A stretch of 64,000 bases of DNA from Amaranthus tricolor (lineage: Eukaryota > Streptophyta > Magnoliopsida > Caryophyllales > Amaranthaceae). The position numbers were made by a program, and so were the translations under genes. Position 1 is the first letter of the stretch. Each line of letters starts with the position of its first letter. The notes below the pieces were generated by a model. The model did not search any database. It saw nothing but the letters and a program-made list of their open reading frames with translations, and was not told the DNA's origin. Below are positions 48,542 through 60,920 of this stretch, piece after piece. Location of the stretch: NCBI RefSeq assembly GCF_026212465.1, contig NC_080053.1:15261283-15325282 (forward strand). The letters are read 5' to 3'.

Positions 48542-49298
48542 GTTGCTGTTTTCTACATCACATCATCCACAAACCGACGGTCAAACCGAGGTGGTGAATA
48601 GAGTTCTTGGTTCTTTACTTAGAACATTGGTTAGTAAGAGCACCAAGGATTGAGATGTTAAGCTTGCTCATGCCGAGTTTGCTTACAATAGGACTCCTAG
48701 TGCTACTACAAAGTATTCACCTTTTGAAGTAGTCTATGGTGTTAATCCCTATGTTCTTATTGATCTCATAGCCCTACCTCAAGATAAGTTTGTACATGGA
48801 GGTGCTAAGGAACAAGCTGAGTTCATGGTCAAGATTCACAAGGAAGTGAGGAAGAATATTGAAAAGGCCAATGAGATTTACAAGAAGCAAGCCAACAAGA
48901 GGGTTAGAAACGTGAAGAATTTTGAAGTTGGTGACTTAGTGTGGATTTACATGAGGAAAGAAAGGTTTCCTAGTCAAAGGAAAAACAAGCTCATGCCAAG
49001 AGCTGAAGGTCCATTTGAAGTAGTGGAAAAGATCAATGACAATGCATACAAGGTTGATTTGGGTGGAAGGCATGGCGTCTCTAGCACGTTCAATGTGGGA
49101 GATCTTGCACCATACTATGATGATGAAGAATTGAGGGCAATTCCCTTTGAAGAAGAGGAGGATGACCAAGATGGTCAAGACACGAATGTCCAAGATGTCC
49201 AAGTCCAATCCAATGCAAGGGAATCAATTTTGTCCAAGTCCTATTATGATCTTAGTATGCATGGTATCAAATGGTTGCACTTTGCTGAGCATGACTAA
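48531..49298 (+). pseudogene. Integrase C-terminal part, array unit 2
   Basis: Same as unit 1, with the TGA in place. Confidence 0.85.
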
Positions 49299-50000
49299 TT
49301 ACAGATTAAGTTAGTTGGATTCTTCCTTAAAGACTTCAATTACAAGGAATTAATTCCAAACAGCTTTGAATACAAAGGGCCATGTTTAAAGCTGGTTTTT
49401 AATCTCATTAACTTCCAATCAGCCTTGGAATACAAAGGGTCATGTTTAAAGATGGTTTTTACTCTCATTGATGGGAATTAATTCCAATCAGTCTTGGAAT
49501 TCAAAGGGTTTGTAATGGGGATTAAAGTGGACAGTTATGAGCCCTTTAATCACCTTTTTATTTTCAGCATTTTATTTTGTTTTGTTGCTATTAATTAGGG
49601 AAGTTGTAAAGGCAATTAGTGGGTGTACTAAGTCTATAAATAGCATGCTGATTATCAATGAAAATCCATCCAGAAATTTGCCAAAAAACTTGTGTTTTGT
49701 TTATTGAACTTGACTTGTGTTTAGTCAATTTTAATTGTCCAAATTTGAGTGTTCCAAATTTGAAGAGTAGTAATTTTGGTGAGAGTTCCCAAAGTTAAGA
49801 CTTGTAGTTTGTGATTTGGTGAGAGTTCCCTTATCTAAACTACCCCAAGCAATAGAGTGAGAGTTCCTCTTTGCTATACCTTTAGCTTAGGGTGAGAGTT
49901 CCGCTAACTAATCTGATCATACAAAAAAATATACCAAAAAACGTGTGACCCCTTTAAATTATCATTTTGTAACAAGGTTTCTCATCTTGTTTACACATCA
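49163..50000 (+). repeat. LTR 3 of the array
   Basis: 838 bp, GTTCCGCTAAC variant as in LTRs 1-5. Confidence 0.95.
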
Positions 50001-50064
50001 TTTGGCGCGCCAGGTAGGGGGAGTTTTTCTAAATACTTCCATAGGGGTCGAATACCTACACACT

Positions 50065-50478
50065 ATGGGAGAGAATCAAGATTTGAGGGTAGCTTTGGAT
50101 GCTCTAAATCGTTCCATTGCTAGTCAAGAAAGGTTGGCCGAAACTAATGTCAATCTACAAGGGAATCTTGCTGCCTTAATGGCAAGACTCTTGAACGAGC
50201 AAGATAGGAGAGATCAAAACGAGGAACCTCGACCTAGGAGGGAAGATAGGAGTCTCAAAGTAGACGTCCCTGCCTTTGATGGGTCACTTGATCCAGAGAA
50301 GTACTTGGAATGGGAGAAATCCTTGGAAAGGTACTTTGAATACAAAGATATTCAAGAAGAAGTGCAGAAATATAAGATAGCCAATGTGAAACTGAAGGGC
50401 TATGGTGACAGTTGGTTGCAAGGAGAACAAAGGGCACGTACCCTTAGGGGTAAAGCTCCCATATCAACTTGGAACTAA
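50065..50478 (+). pseudogene. Truncated gag, array unit 3
   Basis: Same protein. The upstream leader has GGTAGGGGG instead of GGTACGGGG, as in units 3-8. Confidence 0.85.
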
Positions 50479-51235
50479 GTTGCTGTTTTCTACATCACAT
50501 CATCCACAAACCGACGGTCAAACCGAGGTGGTGAATAGAGTTCTTGGTTCTTTACTTAGAACATTGGTTAGTAAGAGCACCAAGGATTGAGATGTTAAGC
50601 TTGCTCATGCCGAGTTTGCTTACAATAGGACTCCTAGTGCTACTACAAAGTATTCACCTTTTGAAGTAGTCTATGGTGTTAATCCCTATGTTCTTATTGA
50701 TCTCATAGCCCTACCTCAAGATAAGTTTGTACATGGAGGTGCTAAGGAACAAGCTGAGTTCATGGTCAAGATTCACAAGGAAGTGAGGAAGAATATTGAA
50801 AAGGCCAATGAGATTTACAAGAAGCAAGCCAACAAGAGGGTTAGAAACGTGAAGAATTTTGAAGTTGGTGACTTAGTGTGGATTTACATGAGGAAAGAAA
50901 GGTTTCCTAGTCAAAGGAAAAACAAGCTCATGCCAAGAGCTGAAGGTCCATTTGAAGTAGTGGAAAAGATCAATGACAATGCATACAAGGTTGATTTGGG
51001 TGGAAGGCATGGCGTCTCTAGCACGTTCAATGTGGGAGATCTTGCACCATACTATGATGATGAAGAATTGAGGGCAATTCCCTTTGAAGAAGAGGAGGAT
51101 GACCAAGATGGTCAAGACACGAATGTCCAAGATGTCCAAGTCCAATCCAATGCAAGGGAATCAATTTTGTCCAAGTCCTATTATGATCTTAGTATGCATG
51201 GTATCAAATGGTTGCACTTTGCTGAGCATGACTAA
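50468..51235 (+). pseudogene. Integrase C-terminal part, array unit 3
   Basis: TGA-interrupted, AAGTTGCTGTTTTC at the joint. Confidence 0.85.
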
Positions 51236-51937
51236 TTACAGATTAAGTTAGTTGGATTCTTCCTTAAAGACTTCAATTACAAGGAATTAATTCCAAACAG
51301 CTTTGAATACAAAGGGCCATGTTTAAAGCTGGTTTTTAATCTCATTAACTTCCAATCAGCCTTGGAATACAAAGGGTCATGTTTAAAGATGGTTTTTACT
51401 CTCATTGATGGGAATTAATTCCAATCAGTCTTGGAATTCAAAGGGTTTGTAATGGGGATTAAAGTGGACAGTTATGAGCCCTTTAATCACCTTTTTATTT
51501 TCAGCATTTTATTTTGTTTTGTTGCTATTAATTAGGGAAGTTGTAAAGGCAATTAGTGGGTGTACTAAGTCTATAAATAGCATGCTGATTATCAATGAAA
51601 ATCCATCCAGAAATTTGCCAAAAAACTTGTGTTTTGTTTATTGAACTTGACTTGTGTTTAGTCAATTTTAATTGTCCAAATTTGAGTGTTCCAAATTTGA
51701 AGAGTAGTAATTTTGGTGAGAGTTCCCAAAGTTAAGACTTGTAGTTTGTGATTTGGTGAGAGTTCCCTTATCTAAACTACCCCAAGCAATAGAGTGAGAG
51801 TTCCTCTTTGCTATACCTTTAGCTTAGGGTGAGAGTTCCGCTAACTAATCTGATCATACAAAAAAATATACCAAAAAACGTGTGACCCCTTTAAATTATC
51901 ATTTTGTAACAAGGTTTCTCATCTTGTTTACACATCA
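51100..51937 (+). repeat. LTR 4 of the array
   Basis: 838 bp, as LTR 3. Confidence 0.95.
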
Positions 51938-52001
51938 TTTGGCGCGCCAGGTAGGGGGAGTTTTTCTAAATACTTCCATAGGGGTCGAATACCTACACAC
52001 T

Positions 52002-52415
52002 ATGGGAGAGAATCAAGATTTGAGGGTAGCTTTGGATGCTCTAAATCGTTCCATTGCTAGTCAAGAAAGGTTGGCCGAAACTAATGTCAATCTACAAGGG
52101 AATCTTGCTGCCTTAATGGCAAGACTCTTGAACGAGCAAGATAGGAGAGATCAAAACGAGGAACCTCGACCTAGGAGGGAAGATAGGAGTCTCAAAGTAG
52201 ACGTCCCTGCCTTTGATGGGTCACTTGATCCAGAGAAGTACTTGGAATGGGAGAAATCCTTGGAAAGGTACTTTGAATACAAAGATATTCAAGAAGAAGT
52301 GCAGAAATATAAGATAGCCAATGTGAAACTGAAGGGCTATGGTGACAGTTGGTTGCAAGGAGAACAAAGGGCACGTACCCTTAGGGGTAAAGCTCCCATA
52401 TCAACTTGGAACTAA
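52002..52415 (+). pseudogene. Truncated gag, array unit 4
   Basis: As unit 3. Confidence 0.85.
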
Positions 52416-53172
52416 GTTGCTGTTTTCTACATCACATCATCCACAAACCGACGGTCAAACCGAGGTGGTGAATAGAGTTCTTGGTTCTTTACTTAGAACA
52501 TTGGTTAGTAAGAGCACCAAGGATTGAGATGTTAAGCTTGCTCATGCCGAGTTTGCTTACAATAGGACTCCTAGTGCTACTACAAAGTATTCACCTTTTG
52601 AAGTAGTCTATGGTGTTAATCCCTATGTTCTTATTGATCTCATAGCCCTACCTCAAGATAAGTTTGTACATGGAGGTGCTAAGGAACAAGCTGAGTTCAT
52701 GGTCAAGATTCACAAGGAAGTGAGGAAGAATATTGAAAAGGCCAATGAGATTTACAAGAAGCAAGCCAACAAGAGGGTTAGAAACGTGAAGAATTTTGAA
52801 GTTGGTGACTTAGTGTGGATTTACATGAGGAAAGAAAGGTTTCCTAGTCAAAGGAAAAACAAGCTCATGCCAAGAGCTGAAGGTCCATTTGAAGTAGTGG
52901 AAAAGATCAATGACAATGCATACAAGGTTGATTTGGGTGGAAGGCATGGCGTCTCTAGCACGTTCAATGTGGGAGATCTTGCACCATACTATGATGATGA
53001 AGAATTGAGGGCAATTCCCTTTGAAGAAGAGGAGGATGACCAAGATGGTCAAGACACGAATGTCCAAGATGTCCAAGTCCAATCCAATGCAAGGGAATCA
53101 ATTTTGTCCAAGTCCTATTATGATCTTAGTATGCATGGTATCAAATGGTTGCACTTTGCTGAGCATGACTAA
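52405..53172 (+). pseudogene. Integrase C-terminal part, array unit 4
   Basis: As unit 3, TGA-interrupted. Confidence 0.85.
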
Positions 53173-53874
53173 TTACAGATTAAGTTAGTTGGATTCTTCC
53201 TTAAAGACTTCAATTACAAGGAATTAATTCCAAACAGCTTTGAATACAAAGGGCCATGTTTAAAGCTGGTTTTTAATCTCATTAACTTCCAATCAGCCTT
53301 GGAATACAAAGGGTCATGTTTAAAGATGGTTTTTACTCTCATTGATGGGAATTAATTCCAATCAGTCTTGGAATTCAAAGGGTTTGTAATGGGGATTAAA
53401 GTGGACAGTTATGAGCCCTTTAATCACCTTTTTATTTTCAGCATTTTATTTTGTTTTGTTGCTATTAATTAGGGAAGTTGTAAAGGCAATTAGTGGGTGT
53501 ACTAAGTCTATAAATAGCATGCTGATTATCAATGAAAATCCATCCAGAAATTTGCCAAAAAACTTGTGTTTTGTTTATTGAACTTGACTTGTGTTTAGTC
53601 AATTTTAATTGTCCAAATTTGAGTGTTCCAAATTTGAAGAGTAGTAATTTTGGTGAGAGTTCCCAAAGTTAAGACTTGTAGTTTGTGATTTGGTGAGAGT
53701 TCCCTTATCTAAACTACCCCAAGCAATAGAGTGAGAGTTCCTCTTTGCTATACCTTTAGCTTAGGGTGAGAGTTCCGCTAACTAATCTGATCATACAAAA
53801 AAATATACCAAAAAACGTGTGACCCCTTTAAATTATCATTTTGTAACAAGGTTTCTCATCTTGTTTACACATCA
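53037..53874 (+). repeat. LTR 5 of the array
   Basis: 838 bp, last LTR with GTTCCGCTAAC. Confidence 0.95.
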
Positions 53875-53938
53875 TTTGGCGCGCCAGGTAGGGGGAGTTT
53901 TTCTAAATACTTCCATAGGGGTCGAATACCTACACACT

Positions 53939-54352
53939 ATGGGAGAGAATCAAGATTTGAGGGTAGCTTTGGATGCTCTAAATCGTTCCATTGCTAGTCA
54001 AGAAAGGTTGGCCGAAACTAATGTCAATCTACAAGGGAATCTTGCTGCCTTAATGGCAAGACTCTTGAACGAGCAAGATAGGAGAGATCAAAACGAGGAA
54101 CCTCGACCTAGGAGGGAAGATAGGAGTCTCAAAGTAGACGTCCCTGCCTTTGATGGGTCACTTGATCCAGAGAAGTACTTGGAATGGGAGAAATCCTTGG
54201 AAAGGTACTTTGAATACAAAGATATTCAAGAAGAAGTGCAGAAATATAAGATAGCCAATGTGAAACTGAAGGGCTATGGTGACAGTTGGTTGCAAGGAGA
54301 ACAAAGGGCACGTACCCTTAGGGGTAAAGCTCCCATATCAACTTGGAACTAA
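53939..54352 (+). pseudogene. Truncated gag, array unit 5
   Basis: Same protein as unit 3. Confidence 0.85.
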
Positions 54353-55109
54353 GTTGATGTTTTCTACATCACATCATCCACAAACCGACGGTCAAACCGA
54401 GGTGGTGAATAGAGTTCTTGGTTCTTTACTTAGAACATTGGTTAGTAAGAGCACCAAGGATTGAGATGTTAAGCTTGCTCATGCCGAGTTTGCTTACAAT
54501 AGGACTCCTAGTGCTACTACAAAGTATTCACCTTTTGAAGTAGTCTATGGTGTTAATCCCTATGTTCTTATTGATCTCATAGCCCTACCTCAAGATAAGT
54601 TTGTACATGGAGGTGCTAAGGAACAAGCTGAGTTCATGGTCAAGATTCACAAGGAAGTGAGGAAGAATATTGAAAAGGCCAATGAGATTTACAAGAAGCA
54701 AGCCAACAAGAGGGTTAGAAACGTGAAGAATTTTGAAGTTGGTGACTTAGTGTGGATTTACATGAGGAAAGAAAGGTTTCCTAGTCAAAGGAAAAACAAG
54801 CTCATGCCAAGAGCTGAAGGTCCATTTGAAGTAGTGGAAAAGATCAATGACAATGCATACAAGGTTGATTTGGGTGGAAGGCATGGCGTCTCTAGCACGT
54901 TCAATGTGGGAGATCTTGCACCATACTATGATGATGAAGAATTGAGGGCAATTCCCTTTGAAGAAGAGGAGGATGACCAAGATGGTCAAGACACGAATGT
55001 CCAAGATGTCCAAGTCCAATCCAATGCAAGGGAATCAATTTTGTCCAAGTCCTATTATGATCTTAGTATGCATGGTATCAAATGGTTGCACTTTGCTGAG
55101 CATGACTAA
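54342..55109 (+). pseudogene. Integrase C-terminal part, array unit 5
   Basis: The joint has AAGTTGATGTTTTC (Leu to Met), shared only with unit 6; TGA-interrupted. Confidence 0.85.
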
Positions 55110-55811
55110 TTACAGATTAAGTTAGTTGGATTCTTCCTTAAAGACTTCAATTACAAGGAATTAATTCCAAACAGCTTTGAATACAAAGGGCCATGTTTAA
55201 AGCTGGTTTTTAATCTCATTAACTTCCAATCAGCCTTGGAATACAAAGGGTCATGTTTAAAGATGGTTTTTACTCTCATTGATGGGAATTAATTCCAATC
55301 AGTCTTGGAATTCAAAGGGTTTGTAATGGGGATTAAAGTGGACAGTTATGAGCCCTTTAATCACCTTTTTATTTTCAGCATTTTATTTTGTTTTGTTGCT
55401 ATTAATTAGGGAAGTTGTAAAGGCAATTAGTGGGTGTACTAAGTCTATAAATAGCATGCTGATTATCAATGAAAATCCATCCAGAAATTTGCCAAAAAAC
55501 TTGTGTTTTGTTTATTGAACTTGACTTGTGTTTAGTCAATTTTAATTGTCCAAATTTGAGTGTTCCAAATTTGAAGAGTAGTAATTTTGGTGAGAGTTCC
55601 CAAAGTTAAGACTTGTAGTTTGTGATTTGGTGAGAGTTCCCTTATCTAAACTACCCCAAGCAATAGAGTGAGAGTTCCTCTTTGCTATACCTTTAGCTTA
55701 GGGTGAGAGTTCCCCTAACTAATCTGATCATACAAAAAAATATACCAAAAAACGTGTGACCCCTTTAAATTATCATTTTGTAACAAGGTTTCTCATCTTG
55801 TTTACACATCA
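54974..55811 (+). repeat. LTR 6 of the array
   Basis: 838 bp, first LTR with GTTCCCCTAAC, shared with LTRs 7-9. Confidence 0.95.
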
Positions 55812-55875
55812 TTTGGCGCGCCAGGTAGGGGGAGTTTTTCTAAATACTTCCATAGGGGTCGAATACCTACACACT

Positions 55876-56289
55876 ATGGGAGAGAATCAAGATTTGAGGG
55901 TAGCTTTGGATGCTCTAAATCGTTCCATTGCTAGTCAAGAAAGGTTGGCCGAAACTAATGTCAATCTACAAGGGAATCTTGCTGCCTTAATGGCAAGACT
56001 CTTGAACGAGCAAGATAGGAGAGATCAAAACGAGGAACCTCGACCTAGGAGGGAAGATAGGAGTCTCAAAGTAGACGTCCCTGCCTTTGATGGGTCACTT
56101 GATCCAGAGAAGTACTTGGAATGGGAGAAATCCTTGGAAAGGTACTTTGAATACAAAGATATTCAAGAAGAAGTGCAGAAATATAAGATAGCCAATGTGA
56201 AACTGAAGGGCTATGGTGACAGTTGGTTGCAAGGAGAACAAAGGGCACGTACCCTTAGGGGTAAAGCTCCCATATCAACTTGGAACTAA
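55876..56289 (+). pseudogene. Truncated gag, array unit 6
   Basis: As unit 5. Confidence 0.85.
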
Positions 56290-57046
56290 GTTGATGTTTT
56301 CTACATCACATCATCCACAAACCGACGGTCAAACCGAGGTGGTGAATAGAGTTCTTGGTTCTTTACTTAGAACATTGGTTAGTAAGAGCACCAAGGATTG
56401 AGATGTTAAGCTTGCTCATGCCGAGTTTGCTTACAATAGGACTCCTAGTGCTACTACAAAGTATTCACCTTTTGAAGTAGTCTATGGTGTTAATCCCTAT
56501 GTTCTTATTGATCTCATAGCCCTACCTCAAGATAAGTTTGTACATGGAGGTGCTAAGGAACAAGCTGAGTTCATGGTCAAGATTCACAAGGAAGTGAGGA
56601 AGAATATTGAAAAGGCCAATGAGATTTACAAGAAGCAAGCCAACAAGAGGGTTAGAAACGTGAAGAATTTTGAAGTTGGTGACTTAGTGTGGATTTACAT
56701 GAGGAAAGAAAGGTTTCCTAGTCAAAGGAAAAACAAGCTCATGCCAAGAGCTGAAGGTCCATTTGAAGTAGTGGAAAAGATCAATGACAATGCATACAAG
56801 GTTGATTTGGGTGGAAGGCATGGCGTCTCTAGCACGTTCAATGTGGGAGATCTTGCACCATACTATGATGATGAAGAATTGAGGGCAATTCCCTTTGAAG
56901 AAGAGGAGGATGACCAAGATGGTCAAGACACGAATGTCCAAGATGTCCAAGTCCAATCCAATGCAAGGGAATCAATTTTGTCCAAGTCCTATTATGATCT
57001 TAGTATGCATGGTATCAAATGGTTGCACTTTGCTGAGCATGACTAA
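56279..57046 (+). pseudogene. Integrase C-terminal part, array unit 6
   Basis: As unit 5; last unit with the TGA. Confidence 0.85.
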
Positions 57047-57748
57047 TTACAGATTAAGTTAGTTGGATTCTTCCTTAAAGACTTCAATTACAAGGAATTA
57101 ATTCCAAACAGCTTTGAATACAAAGGGCCATGTTTAAAGCTGGTTTTTAATCTCATTAACTTCCAATCAGCCTTGGAATACAAAGGGTCATGTTTAAAGA
57201 TGGTTTTTACTCTCATTGATGGGAATTAATTCCAATCAGTCTTGGAATTCAAAGGGTTTGTAATGGGGATTAAAGTGGACAGTTATGAGCCCTTTAATCA
57301 CCTTTTTATTTTCAGCATTTTATTTTGTTTTGTTGCTATTAATTAGGGAAGTTGTAAAGGCAATTAGTGGGTGTACTAAGTCTATAAATAGCATGCTGAT
57401 TATCAATGAAAATCCATCCAGAAATTTGCCAAAAAACTTTTGTTTTGTTTATTGAACTTGACTTGTGTTTAGTCAATTTTAATTGTCCAAATTTGAGTGT
57501 TCCAAATTTGAAGAGTAGTAATTTTGGTGAGAGTTCCCAAAGTTAAGACTTGTAGTTTGTGATTTGGTGAGAGTTCCCTTATCTAAACTACCCCAAGCAA
57601 TAGAGTGAGAGTTCCTCTTTGCTATACCTTTAGCTTAGGGTGAGAGTTCCCCTAACTAATCTGATCATACAAAAAAATATACCAAAAAACGTGTGACCCC
57701 TTTAATTTATCATTTTGTAACAAGGTTTCTCATCTTGTTTACACATCA
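56911..57748 (+). repeat. LTR 7 of the array
   Basis: 838 bp; it has AACTTTTGTTTTG, shared only with LTR 8, and TTTAATTTATCA, shared with LTRs 8 and 9. Confidence 0.95.
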
Positions 57749-57812
57749 TTTGGCGTGCCAGGTAGGGGGAGTTTTTCTAAATACTTCCATAGGGGTCGAA
57801 TACCTACACACT

Positions 57813-58226
57813 ATGGGAGAGAATCAAGATTTGAGGGTAGCTTTGGATGCTCTAAATCGTTCCATTGCTAGTCAAGAAAGGTTGGCCGAAACTAATGTCA
57901 ATCTACAAGGGAATCTTGCTGCCTTAATGGCAAGACTCTTGAACGAGCAAGATAGGAGAGATCAAAACGAGGAACCTCGACCTATGAGGGAAGATAGGAG
58001 TCTCAAAGTAGACGTCCCTGCCATTGATGGGTCACTTGATCCAGAGAAGTACTTGGAATGGGAGAAATCCTTGGAAAGGTACTTTGAATACAAAGATATT
58101 CAAGAAGAAGTGCAGAAATATAAGATAGCCAATGTGAAACTGAAGGGCTATGGTGACAGTTGGTTGCAAGGAGAACAAAGGGCACGTACCCTTAGGGGTA
58201 AAGCTCCCATATCAACTTGGAACTAA
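57813..58226 (+). pseudogene. Truncated gag, array unit 7
   Basis: Two replacements relative to units 1-6: PRPRRED to PRPMRED and VPAFDG to VPAIDG. The PBS reads GCGTGCC. Confidence 0.85.
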
Positions 58227-58983
58227 GTTGCTATTTTCTACATCACATCATCCACAAACCGACGGTCAAACCGAGGTGGTGAATAGAGTTCTTGGTTCTT
58301 TACTTAGAACATTGGTTAGTAAGAGCACCAAGGATTGGGATGTTAAGCTTGCTCATGCCGAGTTTGCTTACAATAGGACTCCTAGTGCTACTACAAAGTA
58401 TTCACCTTTTGAAGTAGTCTATGGTGTTAATCCCTATGTTCTTATTGATCTCATAGCCCTACCTCAAGATAAGTTTGTACATGGAGGTGCTAAGGAACAA
58501 GCTGAGTTCATGGTCAAGATTCACAAGGAAGTGAGGAAGAATATTGAAAAGGCCAATGAGATTTACAAGAAGCAAGCCAACAAGAGGGTTAGAAACGTGA
58601 AGAATTTTGAAGTTGGTGACTTAGTGTGGATTTACATGAGGAAAGAAAGGTTTCCTAGTCAAAGGAAAAACAAGCTCATGCCAAGAGCTGAAGGTCCATT
58701 TGAAGTAGTGGAAAAGATCAATGACAATGCATACAAGGTTGATTTGGGTGGAAGGCATGGCGTCTCTAGCACGTTCAATGTGGGAGATCTTGCACCATAC
58801 TATGATGATGAAGAATTGAGGGCAATTCCCTTTGAAGAAGAGGAGGATGACCAAGATGGTCAAGACACGAATGTCCAAGATGTCCAAGTCCAATCCAATG
58901 CAAGGGAATCAATTTTGTCCAAGTCTTATTATGATCTTAGTATGCATGGTATCAAATGGTTGCACTTTGCTGAGCATGACTAA
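58216..58983 (+). CDS. Integrase C-terminal part without the internal stop, array unit 7
   Basis: Here the codon is TGG (Trp) where units 1-6 have TGA, giving STKDWDVKLAHAEFAYNRTP and a continuous frame of 256 codons from the joint. With an upstream ATG at 58150 in the out-of-frame gag segment the open frame is 277 codons. It contains the end of the integrase core and the C-terminal domain but lacks two catalytic Asp residues, so it cannot be an active integrase. Confidence 0.75.
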   Translation, partial: LGTKLLFSTSHHPQTDGQTEVVNRVLGSLLRTLVSKSTKDWDVKLAHAEFAYNRTPSATTKYSPFEVVYGVNPYVLIDLIALPQDKFVHGGAKEQAEFMVKIHKEVRKNIEKANEIYKKQANKRVRNVKNFEVGDLVWIYMRKERFPSQRKNKLMPRAEGPFEVVEKINDNAYKVDLGGRHGVSSTFNVGDLAPYYDDEELRAIPFEEEEDDQDGQDTNVQDVQVQSNARESILSKSYYDLSMHGIKWLHFAEHD

Positions 58984-59685
58984 TTACAGATTAAGTTAGT
59001 TGGATTCTTCCTTAAAGACTTCAATTACAAGGAATTAATTCCAAACAGCTTTGAATACAAAGGGCCATGTTTAAAGCTGGTTTTTAATCTCATTAACTTC
59101 CAATCAGCCTTGGAATACAAAGGGTCATGTTTAAAGATGGTTTTTACTCTCATTGATGGGAATTAATTCCAATCAGTCTTGGAATTCAAAGGGTTTGTAA
59201 TGGGGATTAAAGTGGACAGTTATGAGCCCTTTAATCACCTTTTTATTTTCAGCATTTTATTTTGTTTTGTTGCTATTAATTAGGGAAGTTGTAAAGGCAA
59301 TTAGTGGGTGTACTAAGTCTATAAATAGCATGCTGATTATCAATGAAAATCCATCCAGAAATTTGCCAAAAAACTTTTGTTTTGTTTATTGAACTTGACT
59401 TGTGTTTAGTCAATTTTAATTGTCCAAATTTGAGTGTTCCAAATTTGAAGAGTAGTAATTTTGGTGAGAGTTCCCAAAGTTAAGACTTGTAGTTTGTGAT
59501 TTGGTGAGAGTTCCCTTATCTAAACTACCCCAAGCAATAGAGTGAGAGTTCCTCTTTGCTATACCTTTAGCTTAGGGTGAGAGTTCCCCTAACTAATCTG
59601 ATCATACAAAAAAATATACCAAAAAACGTGTGACCCCTTTAATTTATCATTTTGTAACAAGGTTTCTCATCTTGTTTACACATCA
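58848..59685 (+). repeat. LTR 8 of the array
   Basis: 838 bp, nearly identical to LTR 7; it has a private T in AAGTCTTATTATG at 58921-58933. Confidence 0.95.
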
Positions 59686-59749
59686 TTTGGCGTGCCAGGT
59701 AGGGGGAGTTTTTCTAAATACTTCCATAGGGGTCGAATACCTACACACT

Positions 59750-60163
59750 ATGGGAGAGAATCAAGATTTGAGGGTAGCTTTGGATGCTCTAAATCGTTCC
59801 ATTGCTAGTCAAGAAAGGTTGGCCGAAACTAATGTCAATCTACAAGGGAATCTTGCTGCCTTAATGGCAAGACTCTTGAACGAGCAAGATAGGAGAGATC
59901 AAAACGAGGAACCTCGACCTATGAGGGAAGATAGGAGTCTCAAAGTAGACGTCCCTGCCATTGATGGGTCACTTGATCCAGAGAAGTACTTGGAATGGGA
60001 GAAATCCTTGGAAAGGTACTTTGAATACAAAGATATTCAAGAAGAAGTGCAGAAATATAAGATAGCCAATGTGAAACTGAAGGGCTATGGTGACAGTTGG
60101 TTGCAAGGAGAACAAAGGGCACGTACCCTTAGGGGTAAAGCTCCCATATCAACTTGGAACTAA
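59750..60163 (+). pseudogene. Truncated gag, array unit 8
   Basis: Identical at protein level to unit 7. Confidence 0.85.
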
Positions 60164-60920
60164 GTTGCTATTTTCTACATCACATCATCCACAAACCGAC
60201 GGTCAAACCGAGGTGGTGAATAGAGTTCTTGGTTCTTTACTTAGAACATTGGTTAGTAAGAGCACCAAGGATTGGGATGTTAAGCTTGCTCATGCCGAGT
60301 TTGCTTACAATAGGACTCCTAGTGCTACTACAAAGTATTCACCTTTTGAAGTAGTCTATGGTGTTAATCCCTATGTTCTTATTGATCTCATAGCCCTACC
60401 TCAAGATAAGTTTGTACATGGAGGTGCTAAGGAACAAGCTGAGTTCATGGTCAAGATTCACAAGGAAGTGAGGAAGAATATTGAAAAGGCCAATGAGATT
60501 TACAAGAAGCAAGCCAACAAGAGGGTTAGAAACGTGAAGAATTTTGAAGTTGGTGACTTAGTGTGGATTTACATGAGGAAAGAAAGGTTTCCTAGTCAAA
60601 GGAAAAACAAGCTCATGCCAAGAGCTGAAGGTCCATTTGAAGTAGTGGAAAAGATCAATGACAATGCATACAAGGTTGATTTGGGTGGAAGGCATGGCGT
60701 CTCTAGCACGTTCAATGTGGGAGATCTTGCACCATACTATGATGATGAAGAATTGAGGGCAATTCCCTTTGAAGAAGAGGAGGATGACCAAGATGGTCAA
60801 GACACGAATGTCCAAGATGTCCAAGTCCAATCCAATGCAAGGGAATCAATTTTGTCCAAGTCCTATTATGATCTTAGTATGCATGGTATCAAATGGTTGC
60901 ACTTTGCTGAGCATGACTAA
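60153..60920 (+). CDS. Integrase C-terminal part without the internal stop, array unit 8
   Basis: As unit 7: TGG instead of TGA, and a 277-codon frame if the ATG at 60087 is used. Confidence 0.75.
   Translation, partial: LGTKLLFSTSHHPQTDGQTEVVNRVLGSLLRTLVSKSTKDWDVKLAHAEFAYNRTPSATTKYSPFEVVYGVNPYVLIDLIALPQDKFVHGGAKEQAEFMVKIHKEVRKNIEKANEIYKKQANKRVRNVKNFEVGDLVWIYMRKERFPSQRKNKLMPRAEGPFEVVEKINDNAYKVDLGGRHGVSSTFNVGDLAPYYDDEELRAIPFEEEEDDQDGQDTNVQDVQVQSNARESILSKSYYDLSMHGIKWLHFAEHD

Noticed and set aside
46999..60830. 90-codon minus-strand frame repeated in every array unit
   Set aside because: It is the antisense shadow of the integrase C-terminal frame and has no domain of its own.
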